Numbered from the stretch's first letter, positions 24,801-40,500 are shown. The stretch: DNA of 64,000 nucleotides from Parelaphostrongylus tenuis (GCA_019055375.1 JAHQIW010000117.1:62001-126000), one strand, 5' to 3'. Notes: generated by a model not told the origin, from the sequence alone. Numbers and translations: made by a program.

Positions 24801-27800
24801 GAAGTATCACAGGAGTAAAGAAGGAGTGGTAGCAAAGCATTGGCCTCGATGAAGTAGTGATATCACGCGTCCTGGGAAGAGGTTATAGGCGGGTCCATCT
24901 CCTACCCGAGGTCCAAAGTTGCAGTCACTTAGTATTAATAGATATACAGATATGACCTCATACTTCGCTTTAAAAAGTGCTTAAATAGATAATCACTGTA
25001 TATTACATGTTTTCATTGAATTTTGCAAATCTCGAAGTGGTTGTTGAAATAGAAAAGTGAATATCCCAAAAAAATTCAAATCCACGTTCGAATTTCCGAA
25101 GCGAGGCATAAAGTGAGTTCATAAAGAATTTTTTTGTCCAAATCTTTTGACACTGGAAAGGGCTAATATCGCATTGTGATCGAACTTGGCCTCGCACGTT
25201 CTAATTCATCTACACAAAATAATAACTTAATAAAAAAAACTCTAAGAGTGTCATTTATATATAATTGAAAACGGTTCTTGTTCTTTTCGATTGTAAGGGG
25301 ACGAATGAATAACCGACCTCATTTGCTGGACAGGATCTTTTCATAGGAGTGTTAGTAATCATTTGAAAGCTTAGATTTCTGGCTACAGTTCCACATGACC
25401 GGCATTCGAAAATGACTTTTTTTTGGTTGTTACAGACGGAAATCCATTACGTTTCGAAGGCGCATGTTTCTAGCCGGACAGAGCTGTTCCTTTGGACTAA
25501 TAGTAATCAATCGAAAGCTCAATGTTCGTGATTCTAGTGCTGTGCTTATATCCTGAAAAGGCCATTTCTCTGCAACGCAGCAAGGAAATAAGTATTGATC
25601 CACATGCGCAATCAGGATGGTCCAATTACAATGAGGTTGCGTAATTATCGATCGGACTTCGAGCATACGAACGTAAAGGAAAAATCTCGTATTATTTGAA
25701 TGTCTTCGAGTCACTGCTGGGAACAGTTGGATGTTCTGGCTTTGAATTCTATCAGAGTGATCACAACGATAACTGATTTATCCTTATTCATGATGAAATA
25801 AAGTATTTGGAGTTCTTTTTTGTGGCGGAGTTATAGTAATGTTTATTGAATGTTTTATTTGGGTTTTTCTTTCAACGCGGAGTAACACTTCCTGATTGAA
25901 TAACAAAGATTGCACCTTCTTAAGACCGGTCGAAATTGGATTGATACTTGCGCAACCACCACTGCTGCGTCACCCAGCGGCCCTTGAACTGGCCAAAGAC
26001 CACCTTGCTTGTGCATGTGAAGTGATCTTATTTCCCTCCTGTGTTGCAGAGAAACGGTCTTTCCAGTAAATAAGCACAGCGTTGGGATCAGCAAGCATTA
26101 CGCTATCGAATGATTACTAATAATCTGAAAAAAGAGCTATGTCCGGCAAGAAATATGCGCATCTGAGACATAGTTTTATTTATGATCTCACAGCGTTATA
26201 AAAGGGTACATTCAAAAAGCGGCCATGTGGAGCTGTAGCCAGAAATCTCAGCATGCGAATGATTACTAAGACTCCTATAAAAATTCCTCTCCAACGAATG
26301 ATATCACTTTTCACTTGTTCACTTATAACCGAGAAGAACCGAAAATTTTTTTTGAAATGGAATAAGAGTCGCAAAATAACTAGGACATTTTATAATAAAA
26401 ACCATGATTCAGTGCAATATACAAGAGGTTGGGAAACTCTTTACCTTCTTTTCCTTGTAATGAATTAAACTCCTCGATTAGTTTTTTCATCTGTATAATA
26501 GGAAAATTACGGTCCATGGCTGAGCTAAAAACAGCCATTTCAAACGGGCAAATCAACAATGTCTATTTGCTGAAGTTAATTCCATAACTATAGACTGACC
26601 AGATTACCTTTTGTTCGCTTTGGCTCCAAGTGGATCAAGAGCGAATTCCCTAAGCTTTTTATAAATTTGTTTGCGCGTACGAGGATGGCTAAGATTCGGC
26701 TCAATAAAATCCAGCACGTCCATGCCTGAAGAACTTAGATATTATATGAATTAACGAGCTAAACCGAGAACTACTTTAGGGAATTGAAAAACCTTCTGGT
26801 CGTTCATCCATATCTCGATATTCATTGTATAGTGATCGTAGTTCGTTTTCCAATTCTTCATCCCATGACCATGCATTCACTTTCTTAGCGTTCTTCGATG
26901 CACTTGGCAACAATAGATAGACAACACAAGAGATGTCATTCAATGTAAAACAGCTTCAGTAGAAATGAACTCACTCATAGCTACCGTAACCATTCTGGAT
27001 TTCGTATGATTCTTTTGGTCCTTTCCAGAAAAGAATTTCAGGTGCAAGTTTATCTTCCAGAATTCCATAATATGAGAAGAACCTGAAATGCTATGCAGTA
27101 GTGGTTGAATAGTCTTTGTTCAGTTTTCACAATTCTAAAGTAAGCTTGTCTTAGAACAAGTACACAGCAACGTAAACTGCATGAGAACAGTGAGAGAAGG
27201 ATGAAAAAGCAAATAGGATTCTATAACGAAGGAGCTGGGACAGTACGAAGAAATAATCTTTCACACTTCTTTCTTCACTGTGTTTTTTCTTTTTTCTTTC
27301 ACTGTGCGGGTCCCAGTACTTCTAGCAGTCAATTCGTCCATCATGTTCTTCTTGAACGACGTAAAATACTAGCTGAGCGAGCCTCCTCGCAATTTCGAGG
27401 ATAGCCTGGCTGTGACATTTCATAAGGTGTTGTTGTTGACTGCTAGAGAGACCAAGCGCGAACGGACGAGCGCCACAACCAATAGGCCACGGTGCCTTTC
27501 TACGAGGAAGTAGAATTTGTTTGGATTTATAGTGGTATAGGAATTTCAATATGACGGCTGGAATTAGGCAACATGAGATCTACGTCAGCAACGCAAGAAG
27601 CATGTTGTTTTATCCTTTTAGAACTACGAATATAAAGGAAAGGACCACAAATAGGTGCTCAGCACACACAGCATGAAAAGTAAGCTAGTATCATGCGAAG
27701 TACCACTAACAAAGAAGTATCTCGAACAAGCACCTCTAAGCTCCTCTTATCCTCGAAATGCACCAAAACCGACTAGGCTTCAGGAGTGCTCCCGCCATGA

Positions 27801-29083
27801 TTGCTTTCAAACTGTTTTCGCCAAGAATGCGACAATGTATAGCTTGTCCGTCTCTTCAATAGTAAAAAAAACCTACCATCGCATCAAACCTTAACACTTT
27901 CTATGATCTGAAATACTACGACCAAGATTCAAATAGTGAGTCAACAGGGTGGAACAAGCAATTTCAGAACATTCAAACGAGTTGATAGCGAATTTCAGGA
28001 GCTTCAGTTTCTACATCCACCATCAAATTCACTAGTGGTGATACTGGGAATGATACGAAGATGCGAGAAGCAGACCACACATAAGACTGAAGCTAAGCCA
28101 CTGGCATAAAGGATACCTGATTTTACGCCGACTAATGAAAGAGTGAGGAAGGAGAGGGAGAGGAACAGGAGGAGCAGGAGAAGTGGGGAGGGGAGGGAGC
28201 TCATCAACAATCCAACAGTTATATTTTACAGAAAGAGTGAGTAAGCAAAACATTAAGATCACTAAGTACGATTTTCCATGAATATGACAACAAACAAATC
28301 TACAAAGTGCATGGGTTCGCCAACAATGCTTTAAAGAGACGAAGAAATGTAAAAAAGATAAGAATGGAAGAGCGTGGAGATCGTGAGTTGAACTGTATCT
28401 AATGCAGTTTGTAGTTTTTTACATCGAGTTGAATAGAGTTGTATGCTTGGCAATGATTCTAGTGCCCGCCTTCAAAAACCTCGGGATGACGATTCAATAC
28501 TCGATTAACAGACAACTGGAACTACATTTGTGAAACAAGACGAGACTCGGAAAGGCATTTATCAGAACATCTCATATTTAGATCCAAAATTTCGGGTCCC
28601 GCCTGACTCTTAAGTCTTGTACATCACCCTATATCATAGGATATATCTATAACATCATTGAGCTACTAAAAGCGGTCAAATAAAAAGAATTTTATTTAAA
28701 TGTGAAGTGGTGATGGGACTCTCGAACTAGCTAAATCATTCTTTTATCATAACATATCAAATTTAGATCCAAAATAGAATGATTTAGCTAGTTCGAGAGT
28801 CCTCTACCATCATACCACCGCTAGAAGCAGAATTCTATTTGAACATCGAATACTCATAATGTGTCAGCGTGACTGGGTTCAATGCCGATACCACTACCTG
28901 AGCCAAACCGTTGACGGTTGGTTGCTGATAGATAGATGAATTGTTGCGTAGAAAAAGGACAATACGGGCGTCAGTATTGCAACGGGTTGAGTTAGCGTTT
29001 CCAGATAGAATGAGATGCGGGTTTAAATCCGAGCTAAAGCGAAAGTTTTGCCCATCACTCTACACCACTGGGTATATATATGT

Positions 29084-29132
<49 letters not shown>

Positions 29133-32100
29133 CTCCACATTCAGTTCCGTTAAGTACGAAACGCTTTTCGGTAACTACTACACTTACAACATCAAAAGGG
29201 CAAAAAGGAGGGTTATTCCTAAAAAGGATACCCCTGCAGAGAACTAGAACTGTGACCACTACCTTACAATGAAGGCTGATAGTGAATATGTCCACGCCAA
29301 GTAGTGCTTGTCAAGGAGTTGCTGGTATTATATCCCTGCCTCGTCTTGCTATCAAAGCAAATAATCTCATCTTCACTGTGCTGATCTCAGTAGTTCCAAT
29401 ACTGCTTTTGTCTCATCGCGCTACCTCGTTTAATTGAGAATTTCATTTTCATAAACGTCGTAGAATACTGTATGAGTATAAATCCCTGCAAATTTTGAGG
29501 ATAGGCATGTTGGAGCGTTCTGTAGGGAGTTCACTAATGATTGCAGGAGAATGTTGCAGGGGTGAAAGAAGGGAGGGCGGTGAAGGACCAAGTTCGCTCA
29601 GGCCGCGGCAAGCATCACTAACCACTCGGCCACCTGCTCCCAAAATTACTCACTAACTCCGTTCAATGGTGTTTCGTAGGATTATAAACAAAAATTGTGG
29701 TGCTACAGGACGATTAGTGCTCACAGTGAAAAGAACTCAGATAGGGGCGAAATTTGTCAGCATTCTTTCTAGTATCTCAGCTGAACTATACAATCCTCAT
29801 CGTTCTGATCGTCCACAGCTCTCGAACCTGGGACGGTTTGGCACCAACGGCGCCGTCATGCATTGCGCCAAATGTGAATCGGAGTGGACGCGCTGCGAAA
29901 GTGTACAATTTCTTCCGAACTTAGAAAGACTTCATTGACGAAAAACTTTTTGAAATCGAAATAGTTCAGTAATGACTATATTTTTTACATAAGTCTTTTT
30001 ATAAGCACTGGCACTACAGCTATAAACACCAAATTTACTAAACAAAGTGATTAATTTGTTTTAGAACATAATTCAAGTATGCGCCATTAGCCTGTACACA
30101 TCTCTGCCATCTCCGGAGCAACAAATTGATACCGCTTTGTGGAAATCTTTCCACCTTCTTTTGGTACCAGATTTGTTCATGCTTGCCGCATTATGGCCCC
30201 TCAACGATGCCTTTGTCGCAATTTGTTGCTTTGCACTAAGTGAGAAGCGATGCACAGACCCCCTTCAAAAAACATCGATCGTGCAAAGGCTCAAGGATTT
30301 CTGTCCAGTAGAACTGCTTTTCGGTTCTTTGCTGAGTTTGGCGCTGACCAACGAGAACATTCAACTCCACGTCTGAATCGGTTCGCGCCAAATGACATGC
30401 TCATTATTTTTTTGAGGCCAAACCGGGCCGATTCACCGCGACTTGCTACCAGCCGGATAGAGCATCGTCATGACCACCTTGACCGCTGCAATCGGGCCTT
30501 GTCACGTCGACTTCGGCGTGATCTCATCCTGCTTCAGAACAACGCACGGCTGCATGTCGCCTGAGGATGGCTGTGCCTGGGCTGGAGGTTGCTGGAAAAT
30601 GAGCAAAACAGCACTTACTTTCCACCGTCTAACTATCTCACCTCTTTCGGTAGTTGGAGCACTTCCTTAGCAAAAAGAGTTTCAGGACATAAATCTTAAG
30701 TGCTGAGGATTGACAACTTTCTTTGAACCCAAGGAGATGAGTTCTATGACCGCGGTATTGATTTGCTACCTGAGAGATGTCTACAGGTTTACAGCGCATA
30801 CTATGAATATGTTAAGCAAATTTAATTACTCATGGTTAATAAGTGGAACTTTTCGGTTTTGAGGAAACACGTGAATATTCCACCTCATTCGCTGTACAAG
30901 AATTTCTCATAGGAGTGTTAGTGATCAGTTGAAAGCTTAAATCTCTGGCTAGCGCCCTATATAGCCGTTTTTCATAACACTTTTATAACTTCGTAAAATC
31001 CAAAGTAGGATTATGTTTCACAAGAACATGTTTTTTTTATCTCGCTTATATTTCGCTGGACAAATCACTTTCGTCAGACTGCTAGCACTCCTACAAGTCT
31101 CGAAGAACTCAGAATTGTGTTTGCTCTTTGGAAAAAGTCCTTTGATAGCGCTGTAGGAGTAAAGAGAAGATTTGTGTTTTTAAACCTCGCCGGGCAAAAC
31201 TCTCTTCAAAATATTAGGAATCATTCGATAGCATAGATTCCAATAATTCCAACACCGTGCTTATTTTCTGGGAAAGACCGTTTCATTGCAGTGTATCAGG
31301 GAAAATAAGATCGAGTTTCACATAGTTGCCGAGCTTGTTTGCTGGCTAATCTACGCTTTGGGGAGCTGGGCGATCGATCAATGGCCATTAGGGTTCGACA
31401 TGTGAAACGCAACGTATATTCAATTGAGAATTTTTTCTCTGTTTTGAAAGAAACTCTAAAAAAAAAGATTGACTCAGATACTGCGAAAATTTTTTAACAC
31501 GTTCATATAATTTTGTCACTGAATTATACGCGTGGTAAGAATGAAGGTGCACGGAGAGCGTGAAACATAATATTATTCTGGATGCTACAGCACTATACAA
31601 AGACCTCTCAAAAAATGTCTAGGTAAGGCGCTAGCCAGATATTTAAGCTTTTGAATGATTACTAAACTCTTACAGAAAATTCTTGTGCAGCGAATGAAGC
31701 CGAATATTCATCTGTGCTCTTATAACCGAAAAGTTCCATAAGCTTGGAGTTTATTGCACTAGTGCCAAAAGTTGTGAGATCTGATATTTAACATAGATAG
31801 CTCACTCAAGACAAGTTGATTACTCAGTTCAAAACTTCGTTGTCGACCCATTTAGTATACAAATGATGTTTTGGACGAGAATATAACCACCTCCTTATTT
31901 CTCACATGATTTTGAAGCTACCTACCCAAAAACTAGCGGTTGCGGGAAAGCATCGTTAGCTGATCTACGAGAACACTTTCTCACTTCCTAAGGAATTGTT
32001 ACGGTTTTATTCTATCTGATTCATATACCTATAGGCTACATCTTTTATAGGACATAATTTGAACAATGGACACTTTGTCCTTGAACCTTGAGGTCTATAC

Positions 32101-35100
32101 TTAACACAATCTACACTATGAAATGAGGACGACATTGATATATACTAGATAAGCTCTCTATTCACAGAAAGAGATGCTAGAGCTGTGATGTGTCAGAAGT
32201 TTATTCCGACAGGATCACTCGCTTTGGCATAAGTTTTGGCATTTCATGCGGAATCTCAGCTAAGATTAAATTTACGATACAGCGAAGCTAATTACCCACG
32301 GCTTTTCTGCTTTCTCCATTCTTTCACCAAAACAGTACAAAAAGGTGTTATGCCGTAATGCGATACTCCTATTAGCCTACAAGATTACGGAGCCCACAAT
32401 GCAGCTCTGACAAGTGATGAGGGCGTATGGAAGCTCTAGTAATGAACTTCTGCTTTCCTTTTTGCATCTCTTCGTTGTTTTATTTGATTACAAGTACTTA
32501 GGGTAACAGTGAACCAAGCGCAAAACTCAGTTATTATCTGTCCCAACAATCTTGCAGCTATACTTGAGGCAGAGAAAGGCAAAAAATGAGAGAAATTGGC
32601 GAAGATTCAAGAATGACTCAGTGCATTTCTAAGGGAACCATGAATACATTCACAAACAGCTGTTGAGTATGAGTTTCTTGCCTTTGAGTAAGTGCTTTGG
32701 TATTAAGAAAATAAGCACAAGCATACAAACAGAAACGAAAGTCACTGGAATGTGAAGTCGCAAACAAAGTCAAACAACAGTCTCCTCAGACATCGGCCTT
32801 ACTACACTCTCTTCTTGGGCTGCTCCTCAGATCAGACTCCATGTGAACCCGACTAGAAATGAAAACCAGAAAGACCACATACGCCTGTCAGATGACAGAT
32901 CTCTTGTCTTCTAATGAAGATCTCCCTAAGAGATGTCAGAGACGGCGACTCTGTCGTACATCTCATCTAGTCACTTCGCACATAATCCTATCTCAGCGCC
33001 TGGCTATTCTTCGTCTTTGGTTTCGCGTCAAAGAAGACGATATCACAACTTGCTATACACCAACTTTTACAATTGATGAGAGCGAAGGGGACGCGTTCTA
33101 CAGTAAGTTGAATGGAGTCATTCGAATCAAATAGTCCTCCTGCAAATTCGCTACTGGAGACTTCAATGCTAGATAAGGAACAATCAGAAAAAACAATTTA
33201 AGATAGGAAAATGCGTAATGCAGAAAGAAACGAGGACGTACACCGTCATGTAAGATTTCTGTCCGTAGCAGAATTCTTTCATGGAAACACATTTTTTCGA
33301 GAAGAAAGAAAACCTCTGATAGGACACAGGAGCCCCCTAACTGCACGACTCATGTGTAGATCGATCATGCACTTCCTTTAGTTTATGCGGATCCGATATC
33401 CGATTACTTCTGTCGTTCAATTCGTTTTTCGTCTTCACAAAGGCCGTAGAATACTGAGCACAACTTCCAATCTCGAATACAGCCGAGCTGGGGCTTACTT
33501 GGGGTGTTATTGTAGACTGTCGGAAAGTCTTGGGGAAATCAACCTCGCATAGAATCGCACCGATACCACTAACCACTCGACATCCTTCCTTCCACCATGC
33601 GTTCCACATCTTTAGAGCGAATATGGATGTGGGTTCAATGATTCTCTTCGACTAATGTAGCACATGTAAAAAGGTAAGATGTGATTGAGTCAGCGATAGA
33701 GAATCCATCGTAATTCGAAATTTAAAGAGGATTTCGGTCGGTATCTCTCCTAGAGAATATCGTACACACCAACTATATAGTACTGAATTTTATCATAACC
33801 ATAAAAGTTTAGCTAAAAGTGACAGTGACTAATGCTCTACGGCCACGGACAGCGTGTGGAGCAACTACGAAAACGTAAGCTGCTATAGAACCAGAGACCA
33901 CTATAACAATTGAACAGCAGACAAAACACAAGTGGTCAATTCAAACTTATCGAAAGCAGTCTGCACTGACTTTTTGAGCAGATGATGTCCAAAATTGTAT
34001 AGCTCAAAAAGTGGATTCTTCCTCATTTTGTCTCTTGGCATCTCGTCGAAGTATGTTCTTACTTTTGCAAAGATACGGAATAATGACAACTGAAAAGAAG
34101 AGGATTACCCAACACATGACTAGATATAGAGGCCAGAGTGAGACCAATGAAAACGGTATTAAACCGCCTATAGTCGTTTCAACCTCACAGAAACTCAGTC
34201 GTTATTCATGGTAGCTATGAAGCTATTGAGGGTCAACTCTACCTGAAATAATCTACTGGGCATGTCCAAATCGAAAGCAATTCGATGGAGAAGTTTCAGC
34301 AATGCCTTATTCAATTCGACGGAATTGGTGGCGAAATCACTCAAGAGGAAAACATACCTGAAATAATAGGCTGTAGGGAAAGAAGTTCAGTCTTTTAGTC
34401 CGTATCAGGAAGACTCAATGATCTACTTAGTATGGGAATGAGCGAAAACCAATGCGACCACTAAAATATGTGGGCGGGAATACGAAGCCACTGTAGTTCA
34501 CTACCGATTTTGCTTCAGATTTTCTCATTTCCTTCTGACGGAAGCTTGGACTGGATCAATGCTCGGATCAAACTTAGTATCTATGTCAGTCACCGTCAAC
34601 AAAAAAAAGTAAAAAAAGAAAAAAGCTCCTGTCCTTGATACATTCGACTTCATCAAGCGTCGTTAGAGTTTACTGAATGCTGTCCAGCCCCCTTAGAAGA
34701 CTAGTGGTGGCCTGTCGATATTCGAGTCAGTGCTGCTATCATTCCAGGGTTTGGGTGTCAATTCGCCGACCCCGAGAGGATGGGGTTTCGGTGAGAGAGC
34801 GGAGGATCAAACCACCAACCATATATATGTCGCAAGACACCCCTGAACACTATCTACATGGACCCTCAAGATTAGGCACGTAAAAATCTTTACAACAGAG
34901 GAGGTCTTATAATTGATAGAATCGCATTGGTTGGCATAGCTATGTAATCTGCAAAGCGAAATTTCTTCCATAGAATTATTTCTACATAGCTTCAGCCTTT
35001 CAAAGACCATGGAAGTCATTTTATTGTCCGCCACACGACATTTTTTTCCACCCAGTTACTGCGATCGTGATATCGCGTCTCGTGGGTAAGCAGATAGACT

Positions 35101-37425
35101 GCCAGACACGCATGTATACACATGCAAATCCGCTTGTCTGACTGCCGTACAAGCGACGGCACGACGCGGCTTGCCTATCAGCTCTGGTCCTCAAAGGGTT
35201 AACCAATCTGATAGGGAGGTTAGACACTGCACCTAGGAAAATATTATCTCATTGTTTAGTGCTTCGGAGAAGGGACCTTAAACGGTAGCACTCACCATCG
35301 TAGTACATCCGTTCGGGCATATCCGACAACATATTCGAGGAAATCGAAGTTCACCTGGGATCTGCATAGATGCAAATGATCTGACAACAACATATAACAA
35401 AACGTACTTCTTTCGTCTCGAATCTGTCCTGCGCATTTGTTTCTTCATCACTGGAATATGACTCTTCGTCCTCTTCTTCAAGGAAGGATTCAGACGAAAA
35501 TTTCTTCTGCATCGCTAGTTCAACGTTAAGAAGCTCATCTGCCACCTAAGAATCTTTTCATTATCCGTTCAGATTTGTAGATAATTAGAAACGACAGATT
35601 TGTTACATCCTTGAGATCAGTGAAGAAAATTGCACGAATTTCATCGAGTTGGTCTTCAGTGCTGCTCTCAGGATCCCCGAATATACCTGAAAACAGTCGC
35701 ATGAGGAAGATATGATATTAGGTCGTTCCATTAGTCCTGCCACTAGAGCAATGAACACCAGATTTATTGACCAGAAGTAATTAAAACTGCATGAATTTCG
35801 ATATGATTCAAATGCGCATTTTGTTGAAAACATTTCGGTATACAAATTGCCTATACTTGCTTTAAGATGAAGCTGTCGTGCGAACAAATTCGCTTGCTAC
35901 TCATGCACGAATGGGCACGTGGGAGAAAATGCTAGCGAAGCGATGTGCGAGATTAATAGAGCTTGAGGCGATGATGTGATGGTGTAAAAGGACGGCTAAG
36001 AAGCTGTTCGCAAAGCTCAAAGGGAGAGAACAGTCTAGAGGATTGGTCGCTCTCGAGCCGTCCACAGAAAGCTCTATTAGTCTTATGCGCCTCTTCACTA
36101 GCACCTTGCTCTACGTTTCACTCGTGCAAGAGTAGCAAGCAAATCTGCTCCTGAGACAGCATCATCTTAAAGCAACTATGGGCAAGTTGCATACCAAAAT
36201 GTTCGCGAGAGAATCGCAATTGGATGAAACGAATTTTGATTCATGAAATCTGATGTTTATTGCTCTAGTGCCAAAACTTATGGAAAAACTTAATAATGGT
36301 GGAGATACTTTAGTACCATCAGCTGGCCACAACTCCCTGGAAGCTCGGTATAATCCCATAGCGTCCTTAGTACGACCCTCACGCAATGCCCTTTGGACTT
36401 TCAACATTGCAAACTTCCTGAAAAACGAATCTCCTACGACTCGATCATATCTTTTTTCAGCTGAAAGGTACTCACTGATGTTGTTCCTCTTGTACATCAA
36501 GTAACGAATTGATAGGAATCTGATCCGAAGAGTGATCCAGATTTCCAAGAATGATGTCTCTCAATTCGTCAATGATAGTGGGCCATTTATTATTCAAATC
36601 TTCCGAACTCAACTGATCAACCAGAGCCGGCAAAGGCGTTTGATCAAAATTTTCTACAAGGAAAAAATCAAAGGATTACAGTGAAAAGTATGGAGAAAAC
36701 CTGAACCTTTTCTACGAGTCCTTCTCCGTCTAATTTTGCTTCTTTTCTTAACAGTATTCAACTGCCCAGATTTAACGGCGTTTTCAAGCAGTCGAAGGTA
36801 ATGATGAATAAATAGAATCAACTCGCTGAGATACGTCTTTGAAAGGAATGCAGGCTGTAAAAACATCACTTCCGGTTTAAAAACCAATACTATGATTTAA
36901 TTTGTTCAAAGACTTAAAATCACTTTCGAGATTTCAATGTTGTGATGCACAGTGAACACATACATATGCATATATGTATAATATCTTTATATTAGTGTGC
37001 TTTTTGAGACATCACTTAAAATTAACACTCCTGACAGCATGCTTTATACCTTCTTGAGGTCCGTTATGGGCACTTATACAGTGCAGTACACGTGTCTCGA
37101 TCTTCGAGCTTCGCCAGTTGCACAGTACCCTTCGTCTGAGCCAATCCCTCTCTGAAGAGAACTCTCTTACACAGAGGTATCGTCGACGAATATGCTGCAC
37201 CGTGTTTAAAGTGAAAATTCACTTCACCTAAGAATAACATATCAATCAATGCAGTCCAGTGACAGATCACCGGACATTGCAGTGATTAATTTCTACCAGA
37301 GAGGGATTGGCTCAGACGAGGGGCACTGTGCAACTGACGAAGCTTCAAGGCCAAAGCACTTGTAATGCACTGTAAACGAGCCTATGACAGATCTCATGAA
37401 AGGCTTAAGATATGCTGTCAGGACG

Positions 37426-37472
<47 letters not shown>

Positions 37473-37513
37473 GTATATATCATAGTGTACACATACGTAC
37501 ATTACAGTATGAT

Positions 37514-37544
<31 letters not shown>

Positions 37545-40500
37545 AAGAGAGAAAATCTTGTCGTACCTTACAAAATGCACACAAAATTTATTTGTACACC
37601 AATTAAAAAATCAAACAAAGGGCAAATTGATAGTCAGAGTAGTCTCCTTCTACATAAAGACAATTCAGTTACATATCCGGCAGCATAAAGATTCCGCAGC
37701 GATGAAACTCGCGATTTTTTGATTTGAAGAAAAGCTGAAGGTTTTGATTAATATCGAGGATGTTTTAGGTAATTCTTGCCTCTCAAAAACTCGTCTCTGT
37801 AGCTCTACCGAACGGAATAAATGATAGTCACTGGGCGCCAAGTACCGGCTGTGAGGACAATGTTCCGAATCGTCACTGGATAACAATCAAAGTCGTCAGC
37901 CAATATCCGATGGATCTTCTTCAATTATACTGACGAGTGCTTTAGCGATCAACTTCTCGTGAACGTCCCTCTATTGGCTCGTCGGTCGATCGGTCCCCTT
38001 ATACACGGAATATTTTGAAGCAACGCTGAGCTGAGCGAATATCGCAAATTTCGCCACCATACGCAACCACTTTGCTAGTCCCTTAGCTCAAGAGATGGTG
38101 GACCCATAGCTCAAGGTTGTAACAAGTAAGGACAAAAAAAAACGCTCATTAGTAAATTCCCGTCACAATTCGTTTCAGTTAGTGCGATAAAAGTGGTCAT
38201 ATCGCCGAGTGCATGAAAACGAAAATGAGGGTGTTTCGTATCATATCAATGGACATGTGTTGTAGATAGATTTTTTTCTATAGTTTTGTGATTGATACTA
38301 TGCTATTCTGTATTATGCCGCTGATACGTTCGGGGACAGTTTTACTCAGGTCTCACGTCGCAACCCATGCTAATCGAAGGTTTGATCAGATGATAAAAGA
38401 AAAAAGGGTAGTATGAAAATGAAACGAGAGTGTGCTTCAAACGAGCAGATATACGAAATGGGTGGGTCCAAATTTTTTGGTTCACACCAAATGAGAACGA
38501 TTAATGATAACGAAAGGTGATGAAGTCTTTTACTAATATCTATACAACCTACCGAGAATTTCCTAATCATCGTCAGTCCCATTTCTCGATATTCCGCCTC
38601 TATGAGGACATGATAAGACAGCCGCTGAGCTATGTCTTTTTCTTCGGACGAGCCATTTTTGATGAGATGTTGAAGACTGAAAACTCAAGTCTAGTTTTAT
38701 TCCTCAGAATTTTCATTTATTAGACCTAATCACTTGGTAAACACCCGATATTAATGGAAAAAAATAATTTCCAGAAATGAGTTAGAACAATCTCTAGAAG
38801 GTTGAACACTAATTTTTTCCTAGTCGGCTCATTTTGAATCTCTAAATATCATTAGATTAAATTTCACTGAAGGTCCATTGTAGATGTAAACGTGCTCACA
38901 ATAGGACCAACTCCTTGTAAGCGGACAACGAGTACTGAGCTCGTCTGCCAAAGTGTTTTGCTTCTTTTTTCATCAACTGAGCACTTTCCAAAGAATCGTA
39001 GATGTGCGCTCGTACTTGGTAGAAAGTCTCTACGGATAGACAAACGGAAACCTAAATCAGAGCTAGACAGCAGATCAATTCTTCTACACAAAAGACCACT
39101 GTGCTTACTTCCGAAGACGCTCGACCAGATAGGCGATTATACTCCAATAAAAAGCGCATCAGGAGGAAGAAGTGCAGATTCGAGTCTCGCTGACCGAAGG
39201 AAAGTCGTGAGTCGAAAGCCTACAAAGTTATAGAACCACAACTGATTTATGCGACCATATATGTTGCCTACAGACTTTAAATGATATTCAATTCAATAGG
39301 CAAAAGACGGAAATAAAACAAACAAACCAAATTCTGTGTGGTTTTGATCAAACAATTGAAGCAAGTTGACAATATTTCCTCTACAAAAGTTCTGAGCCTT
39401 GTTTGAAGATCCACTGAACAAAGATGCGCTTTCAGTTTGCCTTCAAACGGTCTGGAAAATTACTATGAAGGTGTCGTTCAAATGATGAAGTCACGATCGC
39501 GATCAACTCACCGACGATTTTTGGGAACGATTCTTTTGCTTTTTACGGTCATCAAGATAAGTGATCTCAGCGAGACTTTTGATAGGCCTAAATCTTATAC
39601 TTAGAAAAATTGATCTGGGAGCATTTTTGCAGAGATAAGTGAAGACATTGGCATGACGCACTCACCTGTAGACAGGTAGATCGTTCTTTTTGTTGACAGC
39701 AGGAAGACCCTTCACGACATACGAACCGTAGAACCTAAAATAGTCCACTTCAACACAGTCTTCGAATTTCATAGCTACACCGTCTTCTTTGTTCTAATGA
39801 ATACTCTAACTGAAATGAAAAGGTCACTCAAGAGCGCTTGTTCGTTATAATACAAATTCTTGCACCTAACAAATGAGAGCGGGGCCCTTAGCTTGAGTGG
39901 TAGTGATGCTCGCCTCATTGTGAGTCGGTTCCCCTCCCACCAACACCGTCCAGCAGAGAGATGATGAACGTCCTACGGAATGTGTCAGCATAGCTATCTT
40001 CGAGATTGCAAGATGTGTTTAACGAGTATCCTACAACGCTAACGAGGAAGACGAAAAATAAGCTCAACCCATTTGGGAGCGTAGAACTACGGCCTCTGCA
40101 TCTCTGGTCCGGTGACTCTGGACGGTCCGCTCTACCTCTTCTGCATTTCTAACCCTCAACGTGCCATTGTTAGGCGCAGCACGCTTGAAGTTAGAGACGC
40201 AGAGATGAAGCGTACAGTCCAGGGCTGCCATTTAGAGATGCAGGGGTGTGTGGTCCACGTCCTCGAAAGGGTTTATGCTAGAAGTACTGGGATCCGCACA
40301 GTGAGAAAAAGACTTTAATACGGGTTGAATAAAGTGGTAAAGTAAGTGAAAAAATAACCAACGACTTTGGTCACTGTAAAACTATCAACGATTGTTCACT
40401 AAAAACAGCTCTTCACGGAATGACAACTCAACATGCTTTTAGAACATCTCACTCTGTTTTCAAAAGGTATGGGTATCTTTCGCACCTTTGAAGATGTCCA

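Noticed and set aside
37293..37688. Frames rich in YIYIYI on both strands
   Set aside because: They are translations of TA microsatellites; the same applies at 29.0-29.3, 42.1-42.4 and 43.1-43.5 kb.
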